From Chionis minor (Eukaryota > Chordata > Aves > Charadriiformes > Chionididae), in the NCBI GenBank assembly GCA_013398295.1, contig VZSF01011151.1, forward strand, positions 868,974-932,973: a DNA stretch of 64,000 nt, written 5' to 3'. The notes under the pieces were generated by a model. That model ran no database searches and was not told where the DNA came from. It saw only the letters and a program-made list of their open reading frames with translations. Position 1 is the first letter of the stretch; every line of letters starts with the position of its first letter. Both the position numbers and the translations under genes were made by a program. Of this stretch, positions 1-12,500 are shown one piece after another.

Positions 1-362
1 TTTGATTACAGGCTTACATACTATTTTACCCTTTGGATGTGTCCCGCACAGAGCAGATACGGCTACTATGGTTGAAAAAATTGTAAAACTGTGAAGTAAA
101 TACCTCCCCCCCATCCAAGCCTATGCTGAGGAATCACTGCCTCGCCTCCAGAGCCGCTAGTTCCACGCAACCAAAACGCCGCTGAAACCGAGGAGGTGAT
201 AACAAGGGGAAGCACAGCCGCGGGCAAGGGGAGCCCCGCCGGATGCGGGAGACCTTCCCCGGCCCCGTCGGAAGGAGGAGGGAGACCTGCGGGGGGGCGG
301 CAGGGGGAGCGGGTCCCCACAGCGAGCACCCCCGGAGCGGCAGCAGGAGGAAGAAGGGGGAG

Positions 363-384
363 NNNNNNNNNNNNNNNNNNNNNN
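363..384. other. Assembly gap (22 N) inside the CpG island
   Basis: There are 22 consecutive undetermined bases flanked by purine-rich, G-rich sequence. The true length of the missing piece is unknown. Open frames spanning this gap are not meaningful. Confidence 0.99.
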
Positions 385-572
385 GAGGGCGGCCGCTGGA
401 GAGCGGCGGCGGCGGCGGGGCTGGCCCAGCAGCAGCCGGAGAGGTACGGGGCGGGGGAAGCGGGACACGGCTGGGCGGTGAGACCGCCCCGGTGGCGCCT
501 CGGCTGCGGGCGGGGACGGGGCTGCTGCAGGGCTGCACCTGCGGGCGTCGGTGCGAGCCCGCCCGTACCCCC

Positions 573-602
573 TGTGTGTGTGTGTGTGTCTGTCTGTCTG
601 TG
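573..602 (+). repeat. (TG)n/(TCTG)n microsatellite
   Basis: Nine TG units at 573-590 are followed by TCTG units to about 602, inside the CpG island and upstream of the proposed first exon end. The repeat is probably length-polymorphic. Confidence 0.9.
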
Positions 603-639
603 CGTCCTCCCTGCCGGCAGCAGGAGCGGGACTTCATCC

Positions 640-758
640 CCCCCCCAGCTCCACCGGGCTGCGGAGTTGACATCAGCCGCCCTCAGCTGCCGCCGCGGCG
701 GCGGGGGGGGATGCTGCCGCTCCTCGTGTGTGGTTTTCTGCTCCTGCCGAGGCTCCTG
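640..758 (+). other. SYTL5: Proposed 5' untranslated exon of SYTL5 (3' end at 758; start arbitrary)
   Basis: A consensus donor, CTG|GTGAGT, lies at 758/759 within the CpG island. The coding exons begin only at 28542 and the first of them has an in-frame stop 9 bases upstream of its ATG, so an untranslated upstream exon is expected. This donor is the best candidate in the island. The start given is a placeholder because no initiator is identifiable. A short upstream ORF starts at 711 within it. Confidence 0.5.
711..758 (+). CDS. Putative upstream ORF, hydrophobic signal-like peptide, open into the donor
   Basis: An ATG at 711 opens 16 codons (MLPLLVCGFLLLPRLL) ending in phase 0 exactly at the donor at 758/759. 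The peptide is leucine-rich and resembles the core of a signal peptide. If exon 1 is spliced to the acceptor at 28358, the frame adds eight residues (LDGKAMQS) and stops, well before the SYTL5 ATG. It could be a translated upstream ORF, the first exon of an unrecognised secreted protein, or chance in GC-rich DNA. I found no convincing downstream partner exon for a separate protein. Confidence 0.25.
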
Positions 759-3565
759 GTGAGTCTCTCTCTTCATGGCAACTCTTCTGGGTATTTCTCC
801 CTTCCCCCCGAGAGAAGGACTCCCGGGAGAGCAGGAGGGAGCCTGCGGCGCCGTCCCGGTGGAGAGCGGGTGGCCGCGCTTTCCGCCGGACCGGGGAGCG
901 GGGGGGCTGCGCTCGCTTGGCTCCCACCCCCCCGGCTTCTCCCGCGGCGCTTCGCGGAGAGCGGGTGAATAACCCGGCGGGAGGTGCTTGCACCTTGGGG
1001 TGGGTTTTATTTGTTTTTAAGGCTTTTCTACCGTTACGTGACGGTGAGAAATCGCAGGTGGCGGGTGTCGCCCGTCAGCGACGCGGTGGGCGGTTGCAGC
1101 TCGGTGGAAGCGCGGGATGGGGAAGGGGCGCTCCGCCGGCCTCGCCGGCACCGAGCGGCCGCGGGGCTCCGTAGCGCCCGGCTGGAGATCGGCGCGGGGT
1201 TGTGGGAAGTTTTCGTCCAGCTTTTCGCTTTGAAGAACGTAGCCGACTTGTTATGCTTGCATATTTTTATTTTTTTTTTTTTAATGCGACTGTAGAAAGA
1301 AAGGAGTAAATGGTGGAGGCTGGGAACCGCTTACATAAAGTAGTTTGGGTTATGCGGTGGTCACGGAGCGCAGGTAGCCGGTACGCATTTTGGCATACCT
1401 GGCGTGGAGTCGTGCCACAGGGAAGAGTGGATGAAGGGCTTCTGTGCCCCAGAGTTAGGGAATTTTGGAAAATCTTGGGAGGATTGATGGGCAGCTAGCC
1501 AGGGAGTAGCCCTTTAGGGCAACGCGAGAAGACAGAGGAGCGGGTAGGGAAAATGGCCTGTGAGGTGCTCAAGTGTTACTGCTCTTCAGGTGGGAGATGT
1601 GTGCACCAGGTGCAGGCTGCTGCAGTATATAAAACATTTAAAAGCCCCTGGCTGTACAGCCTCTCGGAGCGTATGTTGTCTTGAGCGGATCCAAAAGACT
1701 CAAAGAAGTGATTGGATTGTTGCCTGGAAATGCCGAGGTGAAGCATAAAGGGCTCTTAACTCAAGCCAGAAAAGGTTTAACAGCATCCGGCGCTGGAAAT
1801 TTGAAGTTGGGCATCCTGAGACTGAACTGGGGGTGGTGGTGTGTGCGCGCAGTTTTTTAAAGTAACAGCACTCATTAGACTAATACATTCTTCAAGTTTT
1901 TCATCATTAAAAAACTTCAAACCGAGGATGGTTTTTCTAAAGACAGATTTATTTTCAACAGGACAGGGTATGGGAAAACCTTATGGGCTACTCGCAGGGG
2001 AGGCTAGAACAGGTGGTCATAGTGACCCCTTATTGCCTTGATTAGGCATATAATCAGGAAACCTGTGTTACATCTGAGAGCACACTTTCTATATACTATT
2101 TCTTTCCTTCCTCTTGCTCCCCCAAGTTTCTTGATGCAAAAGGACCGGATGATAATAATATTGATGGTTAGCCTTTGGCTATATGGTTTTTTTTTGTATC
2201 TCTAGTATAAATTACTCTCCAAATGCAATTAGATCCAGGGGGCTCTGTGCTTCTGTTTTGCATCTAAGCAATTGTAGTGAAGCTCTGGAAGGTGAGAATT
2301 GTGATGAGAGTTGCTGTTTGATAGATCTGAGTGGCTTGGAAGGCTGGAGGTGTGGGTATGATTTGCAGGCAATGTCATAGTGTTTAAATATTTGGAATAA
2401 TTGAACATATTAATGTTTCTAGGCTGTCTTCAGCACTACATTTATCCTTAAGAAATACTTACCAGCACGTTTTGACTTTCATAGATTTCATGGTAGTTGA
2501 AATCTGAAGTTCTTTTGGGATGGAGAAATGCTTATTTAACCAAAATTCCATGTGAGTTTTGGGTTGTAGCTGTATTTTTCAGAGTGGAAAGCCAGTAGGT
2601 ATGAAGGATCTTGTTAAACAATTTTCGGTGTGATGTTGCAGTTATCTAGTTGTTTGCCTGTCTACAAAACATGTTCTTACTACATAATGTTCTCCCCTCT
2701 AAATCTCCTTATCAAGAGAGATGAATTTCATGTCTGATGATTAACGGCTGTCTACTAGCAAGACATTTGGTCTTGCAGGGTGGGGAGGGAAGACGGGAAT
2801 CTATTTGATAGAGCGGCGGCTGAAGACAGCTGCAGTGCAGGATTGCTCTGTGACTGAGCGCTTTGTTTCCCAGTTCTTTATTGCCATTGCCTTGCCTACA
2901 TTTACTCTGCCTTCTAATCAAACTTCCTTCATACCAGGGATGAGCGTGCTGATGTGTTGTCCCAGAGCCTGGAAACCTAGGAAAGCAGAATAGGTAAGAA
3001 CGGCTGGAAGAGTAGACCTTGAAGAACAGCGTGGGTTTGAGTCCACGGGTGGTAGGTAAGAGGTATATTTGTGGTAGGCACAGGAAACTGCTATGTGTGG
3101 ATTTCTTTTTGAATCTGTAGAGTAGTTTGTCTCATCTGTTTGTGTAGCAGGACCATATTAACGTATGCATACGGTGTATACCAATGAAGCCTTCTGCCTT
3201 CCTCCTGTTCCAAGCAGCCAGGCTTTGCTGTAAAAAAAGTCGTCTTAAACTTGTATCTTAGTCTGTCCTGGGTGTGACTGAGCCGCCCTGTTCTGTGTGG
3301 CTTTCCATATGCTGAGCCACAGCTTCAGAGAACAATCAATTCTCAGGAGCTGAATTTGTCTGGCTTTACCTCAGCCTGCACTGAAATCTCTTCATAATTC
3401 AGTTACTCTAATCTGTACCTTTTTATTTTCACTGTAACTTTTCCCTGGGTACACTTTTTCAATTGCTTAGAAACATAAATGGATATCGGAAATGAGACAA
3501 AATTCCATCGTGGTTTGTACTAGATTCCAGAAATCAGTGTTAACAGGAATCTCCTTAAAAGAGCA

Positions 3566-3586
3566 TTTTATTTATTTATTTATTTT
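3566..3586 (+). repeat. (TTTA)n microsatellite
   Basis: Four to five tandem TTTA units lie in the 5' intron. Confidence 0.85.
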
Positions 3587-6500
3587 AAAGAGAGTTGCTG
3601 TGCATCTTCAGTGCATCTATAGAATATTTAAATTATCTGGGGCATCCCTCATTGTTGACATACAAGTTCGCTTTCCAGTTGCTCTGTCTTGCTTCCAGAA
3701 TTAATTTGTTATAGCTTTTTTTTGGTGAGAAATTACCTTTCACCACAGCCATTTCACGTGAGGGAGAATGCTTTTAGAAACGATTGCATTATACATTGGG
3801 ATAACTTGTGATCTGAATGCAGTCCCTCTCCACTGGGACTCTGAAAACTTTTGGATTAGCCTAATACCTTTGACCTGTAGAGCCTCACAAACAGTGGAAG
3901 TAGTGGTGTGTCAGCAGATCGGACGAAACTGTGTTTGCAGCATGAATGTCTCCAAGTTTTTTATATAATGTATTACAGGGGTGGGGGCAATAAAGGAGTT
4001 GTATATAGCACTAATGCGTTTCCAGGGGGTTAACAGGAGAGTGGAGCTTGAAGGAAATGGTTTTTTTATATGTGTGGTATGGAACTTGCAGGGTATTATC
4101 TGAATACCGTGGAAGCAAATGTCCATGACCATGGGAACATTGTTTCCAAGGATTCTGCTATTAGACAGATTTCTGGGCGAAAGCACTGTTTGAAAGTAAG
4201 CCATTTGTCATTTGGAGATGGTATTTTTCATTTGCAGTTGCTACATGGCACAGTTGATGGCTTTTTGAGGAATTGTGTATTAGTTGAATCTGAGCTTGTC
4301 CCCTTGCTTGTGGGGGCATTGCAGAACTGTAGAAAAGGTCAGACTTAGGAAGAGGTGTACTTAATATCGCTTCTAAAACCTCATTCCATTTCCTGAATCT
4401 TTGCACAAAGTCCCTAGAGCCTGATGGGTTGGGGAAGAGGAAAATGGAGGAAATAAGGAACTGAATTCCCATTCTCACAATATTAAACCACGCTAATGAT
4501 AATAAACAGGCTAATGATGCCGGGGATGTCAGGTGCTTATACACACATGTGACTTCGGAAGGCTAAGAGAAACATAAGTCATACATTCAATTAATTAAAG
4601 ATCTGGTGTAGGAATTGCTGTCTCTTCACTGTAGGCATTAATGCTGCACTAGTACTAACTGCATTATGGAGTGTGTTAGCAAGGATGGGCGAGAACGTGA
4701 GATGTTGTGTAAAGAACACCTTCATCTTCTGTAAAGTAATCCAGAAGACTGGAATATGATGAAAGTGAGTATTCTTGAAACCTGTACGTTCAAAACATAC
4801 TTGGGTTTTACATTGGAGATGAATAGGAAAAAATTGCAGTACGGCTGCCTGCAGTGATTATGTTGCATTGCAGAAAGCACTTTTTCTAACATTTTTCTAC
4901 ACTAGCTGTTATTTCACAGTTGCCAACTATAGAACAGCTTCTTTGACTTCTGTTGTGCTCTGGAGTTGAAGTACAAGTATATACTTCATGAGTATTTCTA
5001 TCCCTCTGGCCTATAGATATATATTTTAAGTAGACTAAGATGATATATTGGTGAAAATGCATGTTAACTGTTGGCATCCGTATCTAGATTAGAGCCCTCT
5101 CCATTGTTATTACCAGTGTTAAGTTTTAGAGGGGGGAAAAATAATGAAGCCATAGCTAAGTTTTTAATGGGACAGGGTTGTTTTAGTCCAGTCTAGTTTT
5201 GAAAGCCTTGCTGTCAGAACAAGACAGACAAGTAGGATGGAGTCAGAAGAAGAAAAAATATTAACACACTGGAGAATAATGAGTTACTAGGCAAGATGGC
5301 AGACTAATAAGGTGGAAGGCTATACCTCCTTGGCATTTTCAGTTTCTGCTGCGGAATGATTATGGCAGCAAAGAAAGGTGGAGAAGTATGAGTAACCTGT
5401 GCAAACGCAAGTGTCATCTGGCTGCCGCTGGGGTAAGGAGTGCCCTGAAAGATAAGGGTGGAAGGAATTCTGCATGCCATGGTGCTGCTGGTATATTTGT
5501 AAACACTGAGCTTTCATTAGTATACTTTTGTTTGGCTTTGGCTTTTCTAAGTGCAGGGCCTGAATGGAGGTCATTTAGGCGAATTTAGCTGTGCATTCTT
5601 CCAGTATTTGGGCTGCCAGCATTTCATGCTAGAAAATTCCTTTAGATTTCCTGTTTTTCCTGAATGTCTTAGGCAGGGGGTTGTTTTGGTTATGACTGTG
5701 AGAATCTTTAAGGGAATTGTTTAAACAGTATCATCCATGATACGGTACAAGTCCTCGGTGATCAAAACTTTTCTTTTTTTTTTTTTTTGTGAGTCAGTTT
5801 CTGATTTGGCAGGAATTTGCAGTTTGCCCTGAAATCACTTTGAATCATGACTTTGCCGATGACATTTCATTACTGCTGTGGAAGGGAGAAGAAATATGTC
5901 AAAATGATTTGTGGGACTTGAGTTTTGAAAGTGCTCATTCTCAATTAAGTGTTTAAATAATTAATGTAATGTTGTTTATATCCAAATTGAAATTATGAGC
6001 TCACTTTTGATTAACTTTGTGCAAATGTTTTAATGTTAGTTGGCACACCATGTTTCCAAATACGAAAAGAGTGTATATAGAAGTAAAAGCAATTAGCTTT
6101 CAGCTTTAGGCTTGACAGAAAACATGAACCACTGATACCTACAAAAGCCTTCTCTCTAATTTAGTGAGGATAATGCTAGTGATTGCTACAGTTGTTTCTA
6201 ATGTTGGTGTTTTTCAAAGTTGGATTTTGAGGAAAATAAGGGAAGAGAAATGTTCTACAGGGTTTATGTTCATTGTCCACATCCTTCAGCTTCCAGTGAG
6301 ATTGTAAATGGTTTTAATGGGCCACCTACAATGGTCTGGAAAATGCCTGACATTATCCAGGCACAAGCCTGGACAGAATCCTGCTTCTGCTTTGAACGGT
6401 GCTCTGGTAGCAGAGTCTCTATCGTGTGAGGAAAGGAAAGGAAACTCAGTGACACTTTGCCTCTCTGCATGAATCAGGGATGCACAACATCGGGTAGTAA

Positions 6501-9500
6501 AACCTGCAAATCAGTCACAAGGTACTGTTTTTAAGTTCATAACTTTTCAGAACAGAGTTAACCCTTGGGGATATGTAGAAGTGCTCTACACATTTGATTC
6601 TTTTACAATTAAGAGGAAGATCTCTGGTTCAAAGACAGCGGTGTAGAATCTTTTTGCAAACAGTTTGCCACCTTCTGAAGATCGGTCTTTCTCAGACTCA
6701 AGATTGAAGGACCTGCTCCTGGGTAAAAGCAAAAGAAGAGTTGTGGCTTTTCTTTTGTCTTGCTTTAAAAGTCTTTGCTTTCTACTTCCTTACTGAAAAG
6801 ATCTAGCTGGAAGTCGTCTTTCTAAACAAGTGCATTCTGTCTCCTGGCTCATTCCTGTGCCCGCTCCCATTGTGGAGGTTTGGGCTTCCATTCACATGTT
6901 GGCTTCTGATGCGACTGAACTAAATCAGTGCTGTAACTAGAGATAGATTAATTTCATTAACTTAATTTTTAGCGTGCCGCAGATCAATTCAGACTTGCTA
7001 TGTCTGTAACATGCCATCTTAAAATGCATAGCAATATCACAAATGATGTTTTATTAACCTGACCTTTATCCCTTTAATTGAAAAAGAAATGTTAGGGGAA
7101 AAAACCCAGTTTCTTAACCTTAAATCTGGACAACACCATATTTAACTTGTTACAGAAAACATAGCCGTCAGACAATATAGCATGGATCGCAAGTTTGTTC
7201 ACGGGGTGCGTGTCAGTTTGTATCACTAGCACACAAACAGCTGAGCTCAATTTGAAAACCCCAGGAATTAATAAAAAAAGAGAACTTCATTTGCACAAGC
7301 TGTTCATGGTGCAATAAGAGTAAGTACTGTGTGTAGCACATGCTTTTTGATCGCCCTGTACTCAAAAGCTAGAAGGAATCAGTCTCACTGGATACTCTTG
7401 ACTTGATACAGTCCTTCTGATTCTGCTTGGAAGTAGACCACACCTGATGTATAAACTTGCACTTTTTTGAAACCGCCTTTATTTTTCACGTTCTCAGAAA
7501 TGCCCCTTTTGACCTTCTGGTTCTTGTTAACGGTGAGGGAATGAGACCAGTTGAAGTTTTTCATTGTGACATTTGAGGAACAGAGGAATGGCAAGAGGGA
7601 CAGAATAACGTGTCACTCACCACCTGGCAGCGTCACAGAGCTGGGGATGTGACTTTCTCTTTTCAATAGGGAACTCAAATGACAAAATAATCAGTAACAA
7701 GACAGGGATCGCTTAATGGAGTGGAGCTGCTTGTCTTCCTGTTGTCACTCCTTTTACAGCGGAGATGCTTTTCATTTACCTAGGTGCAAGCTGAAGCCAG
7801 AAAAAATAACAGAGTGGTCTTCCCCTCATGGGTTCGGAGTGCTCTGTCCCTCCTGCCCTCTCATTGCGTCAGGTGATGACGCAGTGGTGGGCAGAGAACA
7901 CACTGGCGTCTATTGCGTACCCCCAGGTGGCTGAATCCCGTCACTTTGACTTCAGGAGGAGGAGAGCGCAAGCATGAAATGGGTCAAGACAATAAAAGAC
8001 GCTCAGAAGTTCAACATTAGAATTTAAAAGTAGTCTGTATAGTATGAAAGCTGTAGCTTTATTCAAGAAGAATGGCTACATATATGTTCATATACATAAA
8101 AAACCTCTCGCATTAGTTCACAAACAGGTTTCTTGTTAGGTAGCTATGCAAATGTCTTCAGACAGTTATACTTGAGGATAACAATGAAGTAATGCTCAGT
8201 TATTGGTGCATAAATTATGTGAGAAAAAGCTGAAAGCTTTCTTTCCATTACTGCAAGTATTGTGGAGCCTTTCTGTCAATGTAAGGTTTTTCCACTTTTT
8301 TTATTTTGGGGAGGAAAATCAAAAGACCTATAAATCATAAAGAATAAAATACCTAGCAAGATATTCTTCATGCAGTATTGTAAGCAGGTATTTGAACAAC
8401 ATTTTGGGAAGGAAAGCACCAAAAATACATATATGAAGCCTTAAAAGTGTGTTATGTTTGGGTTTCTGGGGGTAAATAATTGTGGCATCCTTTTATGGAA
8501 TTGTAAGGTGTTTTCTTTTACTGCAATACTAAAATGCATACCAAAATAGCAAAAGAGTAGCAGCAGAACGATTATGCAATATCATGTCTCAAGGGGGAGG
8601 AGGGAATAAGAGGCCAGTGACAATTAACAGTCTGTGTTTTGCTGTTTAGAAAGAGTTTCTTCTTGCCTCCCAGTGGGTTTCTCTGTTTAGTTTTGAAGGA
8701 CCTAGTATACCTAAGCAGCTTGTGGTTCGTTTTAAAAGCTACATAGCATAGACAGAAGCTTGCTCTTTTGAAAGAATAGCTCAAAATATCCATGGAAAAT
8801 ACCTCTAATATTAAGTGTACTCCCTGTGGTATGATATTCTTTGTTTACCGGTGAATATGGATTGTGCAAAGAGAAAATGGGCCGAGTGGATGGCTCTCTA
8901 AAAATAAGGAGAATCGTTCAATTGGTCAGAGTCAGCATTCAAGCAAATGTTTCTGAATTAGCCAGATGCTCATTACTTTTGTGTTATAAAAATTCTGCAT
9001 CCTTAAATGGATTGGAACAAAATCTATGCCGAATGAGTTTGAGTAGGTTTTATTCTAGATTGAGTTTGAACGGAATGATTGTTGCAGTCACGATGGCTGA
9101 AACACAAAGGAAATAATTCCCTCAAGCTCCAGCAAAACCAGATAATTTTTCACAGCTCTAATTATTATTTCACCCTTAGAGTCCCTTTTCCAACCCCTGG
9201 TACAGTACTTCTTCACTCTTTTATTCCAGTAGAGCACTAAGGATAGAGTGTCTGCTTCACCAAATTAGTGTTACCCCTTCCCCACGTGAAAAGAGTGCGA
9301 GTATATACGTGTCTGGAGACCTCACAGGGGGCAAGGGGAAGCTGTGACACCCCACCCCCCAAAAAAAGAGGTTGCCCACTTACTGAAGGAGAGCAGTCAG
9401 CCAAGCTGAAAACAGCAGAATAGTATTTAAGGCTTCCAGCCATTTACCGTTACATTTTGCAGTGAGGTTTCATGACCCGTGCTAGTGCAGTTTTTCATGT

Positions 9501-12500
9501 TCTCAGCAAATACCAAATAATACCTTCATTTTCCTCCCCACAGTTCTCCGCATAACTCCATAACTAAATTGCACCAGTGCCACTACGCTTCCTCAGTTGG
9601 ATTATAGCAATTAACAGAGCTGATAGAAGCAAGGTTTCTAAATTTTGTGAAACCTTCTGAATGGAGTTGTTTCTATATTGATACCCTAGGGTATTAGTCT
9701 TAGCTTTCAGTGCCTTGCTCTCTCAGTCTACACATTTAATTAACTTTTAAACCATTTATAGTATTGACTTAGACAAGAAAGTCATCAAAGGCATTATTTG
9801 TTTTGGTGTGTGGTGTTCCTTCTTTTTGCGAGCAAATAGTTTCAGCTGTTCCAGAAACTTGATTTTCATTGCTTAGGGGATGACACAGGTGTTTACAGAA
9901 AAGTCTTGACCCTCCTTTCTGGTAAGGATGAGAGCAGATGGAATTAGTTGATTTTGATATATTACAAGTTGCATAAGCAGCAATTCTTATAGATCAACTT
10001 GCCCAGTATGTCTTGCACATAGGGTGTTTTTCATTTTATGTTTATTTTATTTTGGAGTTTGTTTGGTTTTTTTCCTTCCCATTCCCCCTAGATCATCCCA
10101 AATTTGACCTTTGGAAATTTCTCTCTTCATCTGTTTGGTAGCCCTAGCAAGTCTTCATCAAACTTGTATGAACTATGCCTTCCTCCACAAGCTTAAAATG
10201 TGGTTTTAACCAGATAATTTTTAACAACGTCTGTGAAAAGATATTCCCTGATAGAAAATGCTTCTTATCCTGAAGTTTGAAGTGCCTGTCCTACGATGTG
10301 AATTTGTGAAAATGGAAATTGTTGCCCCTATGGCAAAGTCAGAGCAATGTGGTGGTTTGTTTTTCTCTTGCTCTTTTCAGAAACTTTAGCTAAAATATGT
10401 CCCAAAAAACAGTGTGAGTATTGTAGAAAATTTCATCTCTGATAGGTAACTTGTCAAAGTTGTTAGGAAAATGACCTTTTATAATGGAAAAAAATATTGG
10501 TTAGTTTTTAATGCAAAGGCTGTCTGACCCACCTAATGTTATATGCAAACCAAGAAAGAAGGGACTCTTGGCCATAGAAAATTAATGGAAGACGTTAGCA
10601 ATTTGACATAATGTGTGCATTTTAGTGAAATGTCTGGTATACCCATGATATCAGGGAGCCTCATGATCCTTGATATAGTTTTCCTTGAGGCAAGAGAAGG
10701 GGGTTCTCCCTGTGTAGGCTGCAAGCTGACGTATAGAGAAGCGAAGAGATTTGCTGCAGTTTACATGCGGTGGAAACCGTTTCTTCTCAGTAGCAGTCTG
10801 CTGTTCCTCTTGGAGGATTATTACTTTTGGTATTTTTACATGGTGATAGAGATTCTAATGAGCAGTGGTGAACTGATGATTTACAGGATGATGTATCACA
10901 GAACAAAAGTGTTTAAGAAAATGCCCAAGAATTGGGGATTTTTAAAAATAACTTACATGGAGATTGTATGGATGGAACTTTTATTTGCTAAGTTTCTATA
11001 ATTACTGAGGAGACAATGTGATTGAAGGGTTAGAGAGAGCCAAATGAGATTAAATCTGTCTTACCTCTAAATGCCTTTAAAGGAATTGTAGTAAGCTTTG
11101 CCTGCTACTACAGGAGAAGAGAATATTGAAAAGCAGATGAAAATTTCTGGAAGCTCCTTACAAGCAAGGTGTCAGAGCAGGTAAATTGATGGATGGATTT
11201 TAAGAGTAGTTTCATGTGATACTATATATATGTAAATGCATGTAAGATGAGTATTATGTATTCCCCAGTGTTCTGGTGAACTCGGCAATGTAAGTTCTAC
11301 TTCCCCAATTATGCAGCAGATTGGACAGTGACTAATCAAAGTAATCTGTATCCAGCAATTAAGTGGTCACTTAATCCTGATTTCTCATCTACTTCTCCAG
11401 GCTGGAGGGTATGTTCCATCGTCTAAAAAGATTCAGATACTTCTGTTCCCTTTGTCTCCCCAGTAGGTCATGAGTAACCATCTTTTCAGCTGGTTTGTAA
11501 CAGCAATACGGCCTACATTCGGTACATCTAGGATCACTGGATTAATTTATTAAACCAATTTTAGTCCACACCTGCAGACCTGGGAATCTTACCGTGACTC
11601 TCCTTTTGCCTTCAGGGGTAGGACTTCCCTGTTTCCAAACATTTGGACTGTGTATAAACAATTAAGCTGCCTTTTTATTTTTTTTTTTAATATAAATTTA
11701 AACACAGTATTTTTCAGTATCGTGGCTTACTCCCTTCACAAACAATGAGGAGAACATCCCAGCGGTGAGATCATCTCCCATCCAGCTCCTTGGTGATTAG
11801 CCAGAGACAGCCTGTCCTTGATCTGCCTACAGTCCCAGGGAGATGCTAGTCTGGCCTGGTGAAACAAGTCAGATTTTGCTCGCACGTGGGCAAAGTGTCC
11901 TTGATCCAGGCCATCTCCAAACCTCTACTTGCTCTTCTGACGTGCAGGCTTGTTTCTGTGGCTGTGTCACAGGAACATGTACCTCTGCCTTGAGCCGTGG
12001 GGCGGATGCTTCATGTGCGTGTTGGGTTGTTTGGAAGGACTGGATCTGCACAAGGAAACTATACCTGGGGATAGGGCTTCCCTAGTGGGAATTCCCTAGT
12101 GTGATGAGCTGACCAGTTCATGCAAGTTCACAAGCTAGGGAAGAGGACTTGCATGGCTGTGGAGGAGACATAATGATAAGGGAGCCTAGGATGGGAGTTG
12201 AATGAACCTTACAGATGAGATTTGACAGGTCTGCATCTCTGGTGGTAAAATTCCCCTTAAAAAAGGTTGCTGCTGTTGAGAAATGACATCACTGCTATAA
12301 AGAAGTAACTTAATTCCTTTTTGTGGGAATTCATATTGCATCTGCATTTAAGCTGTATGCAGAAAATGTGATCTTTTTTAGGTGACTTTAGAAGAATTGT
12401 GAGTGAGTACGCCTTGCATAAGAGGCTTAACTATGGTTTGGATTTTCATTAACATAATGGAGTGCATCTTAGGATAATGTTTTGTACCGATGCACGTGAA

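Larger units (their letters stand above)
190..1210 (+). promoter_or_regulatory. SYTL5: CpG island, probable SYTL5 promoter
   Basis: This is the main long GC- and CpG-dense block in an otherwise AT-rich window. It begins just after an AT-rich edge and fades at about 1210. It contains GC-box-like runs, a CRE-like TGACATCA at 668-675 and TTACGTGA at 1034-1041. No other gene start is visible nearby and SYTL5 runs in this direction, so a SYTL5 promoter is the simplest reading. A promoter for a leftward gene beyond position 1 cannot be excluded. The transcription start cannot be placed from sequence alone, and a 22-base gap sits inside the island. Confidence 0.65.

Noticed and set aside
196..968. 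Open frames of 188-241 codons on both strands in the CpG island
   Set aside because: They run through the N gap, are Gly/Pro/Arg-rich in every frame, and reflect the low stop frequency of GC-rich DNA. No domain is visible.
10615..11001. 128-codon plus-strand frame with hydrophobic stretches
   Set aside because: AT-rich intron sequence, no domain, no upstream promoter; Met/Leu/Phe-richness follows base composition.
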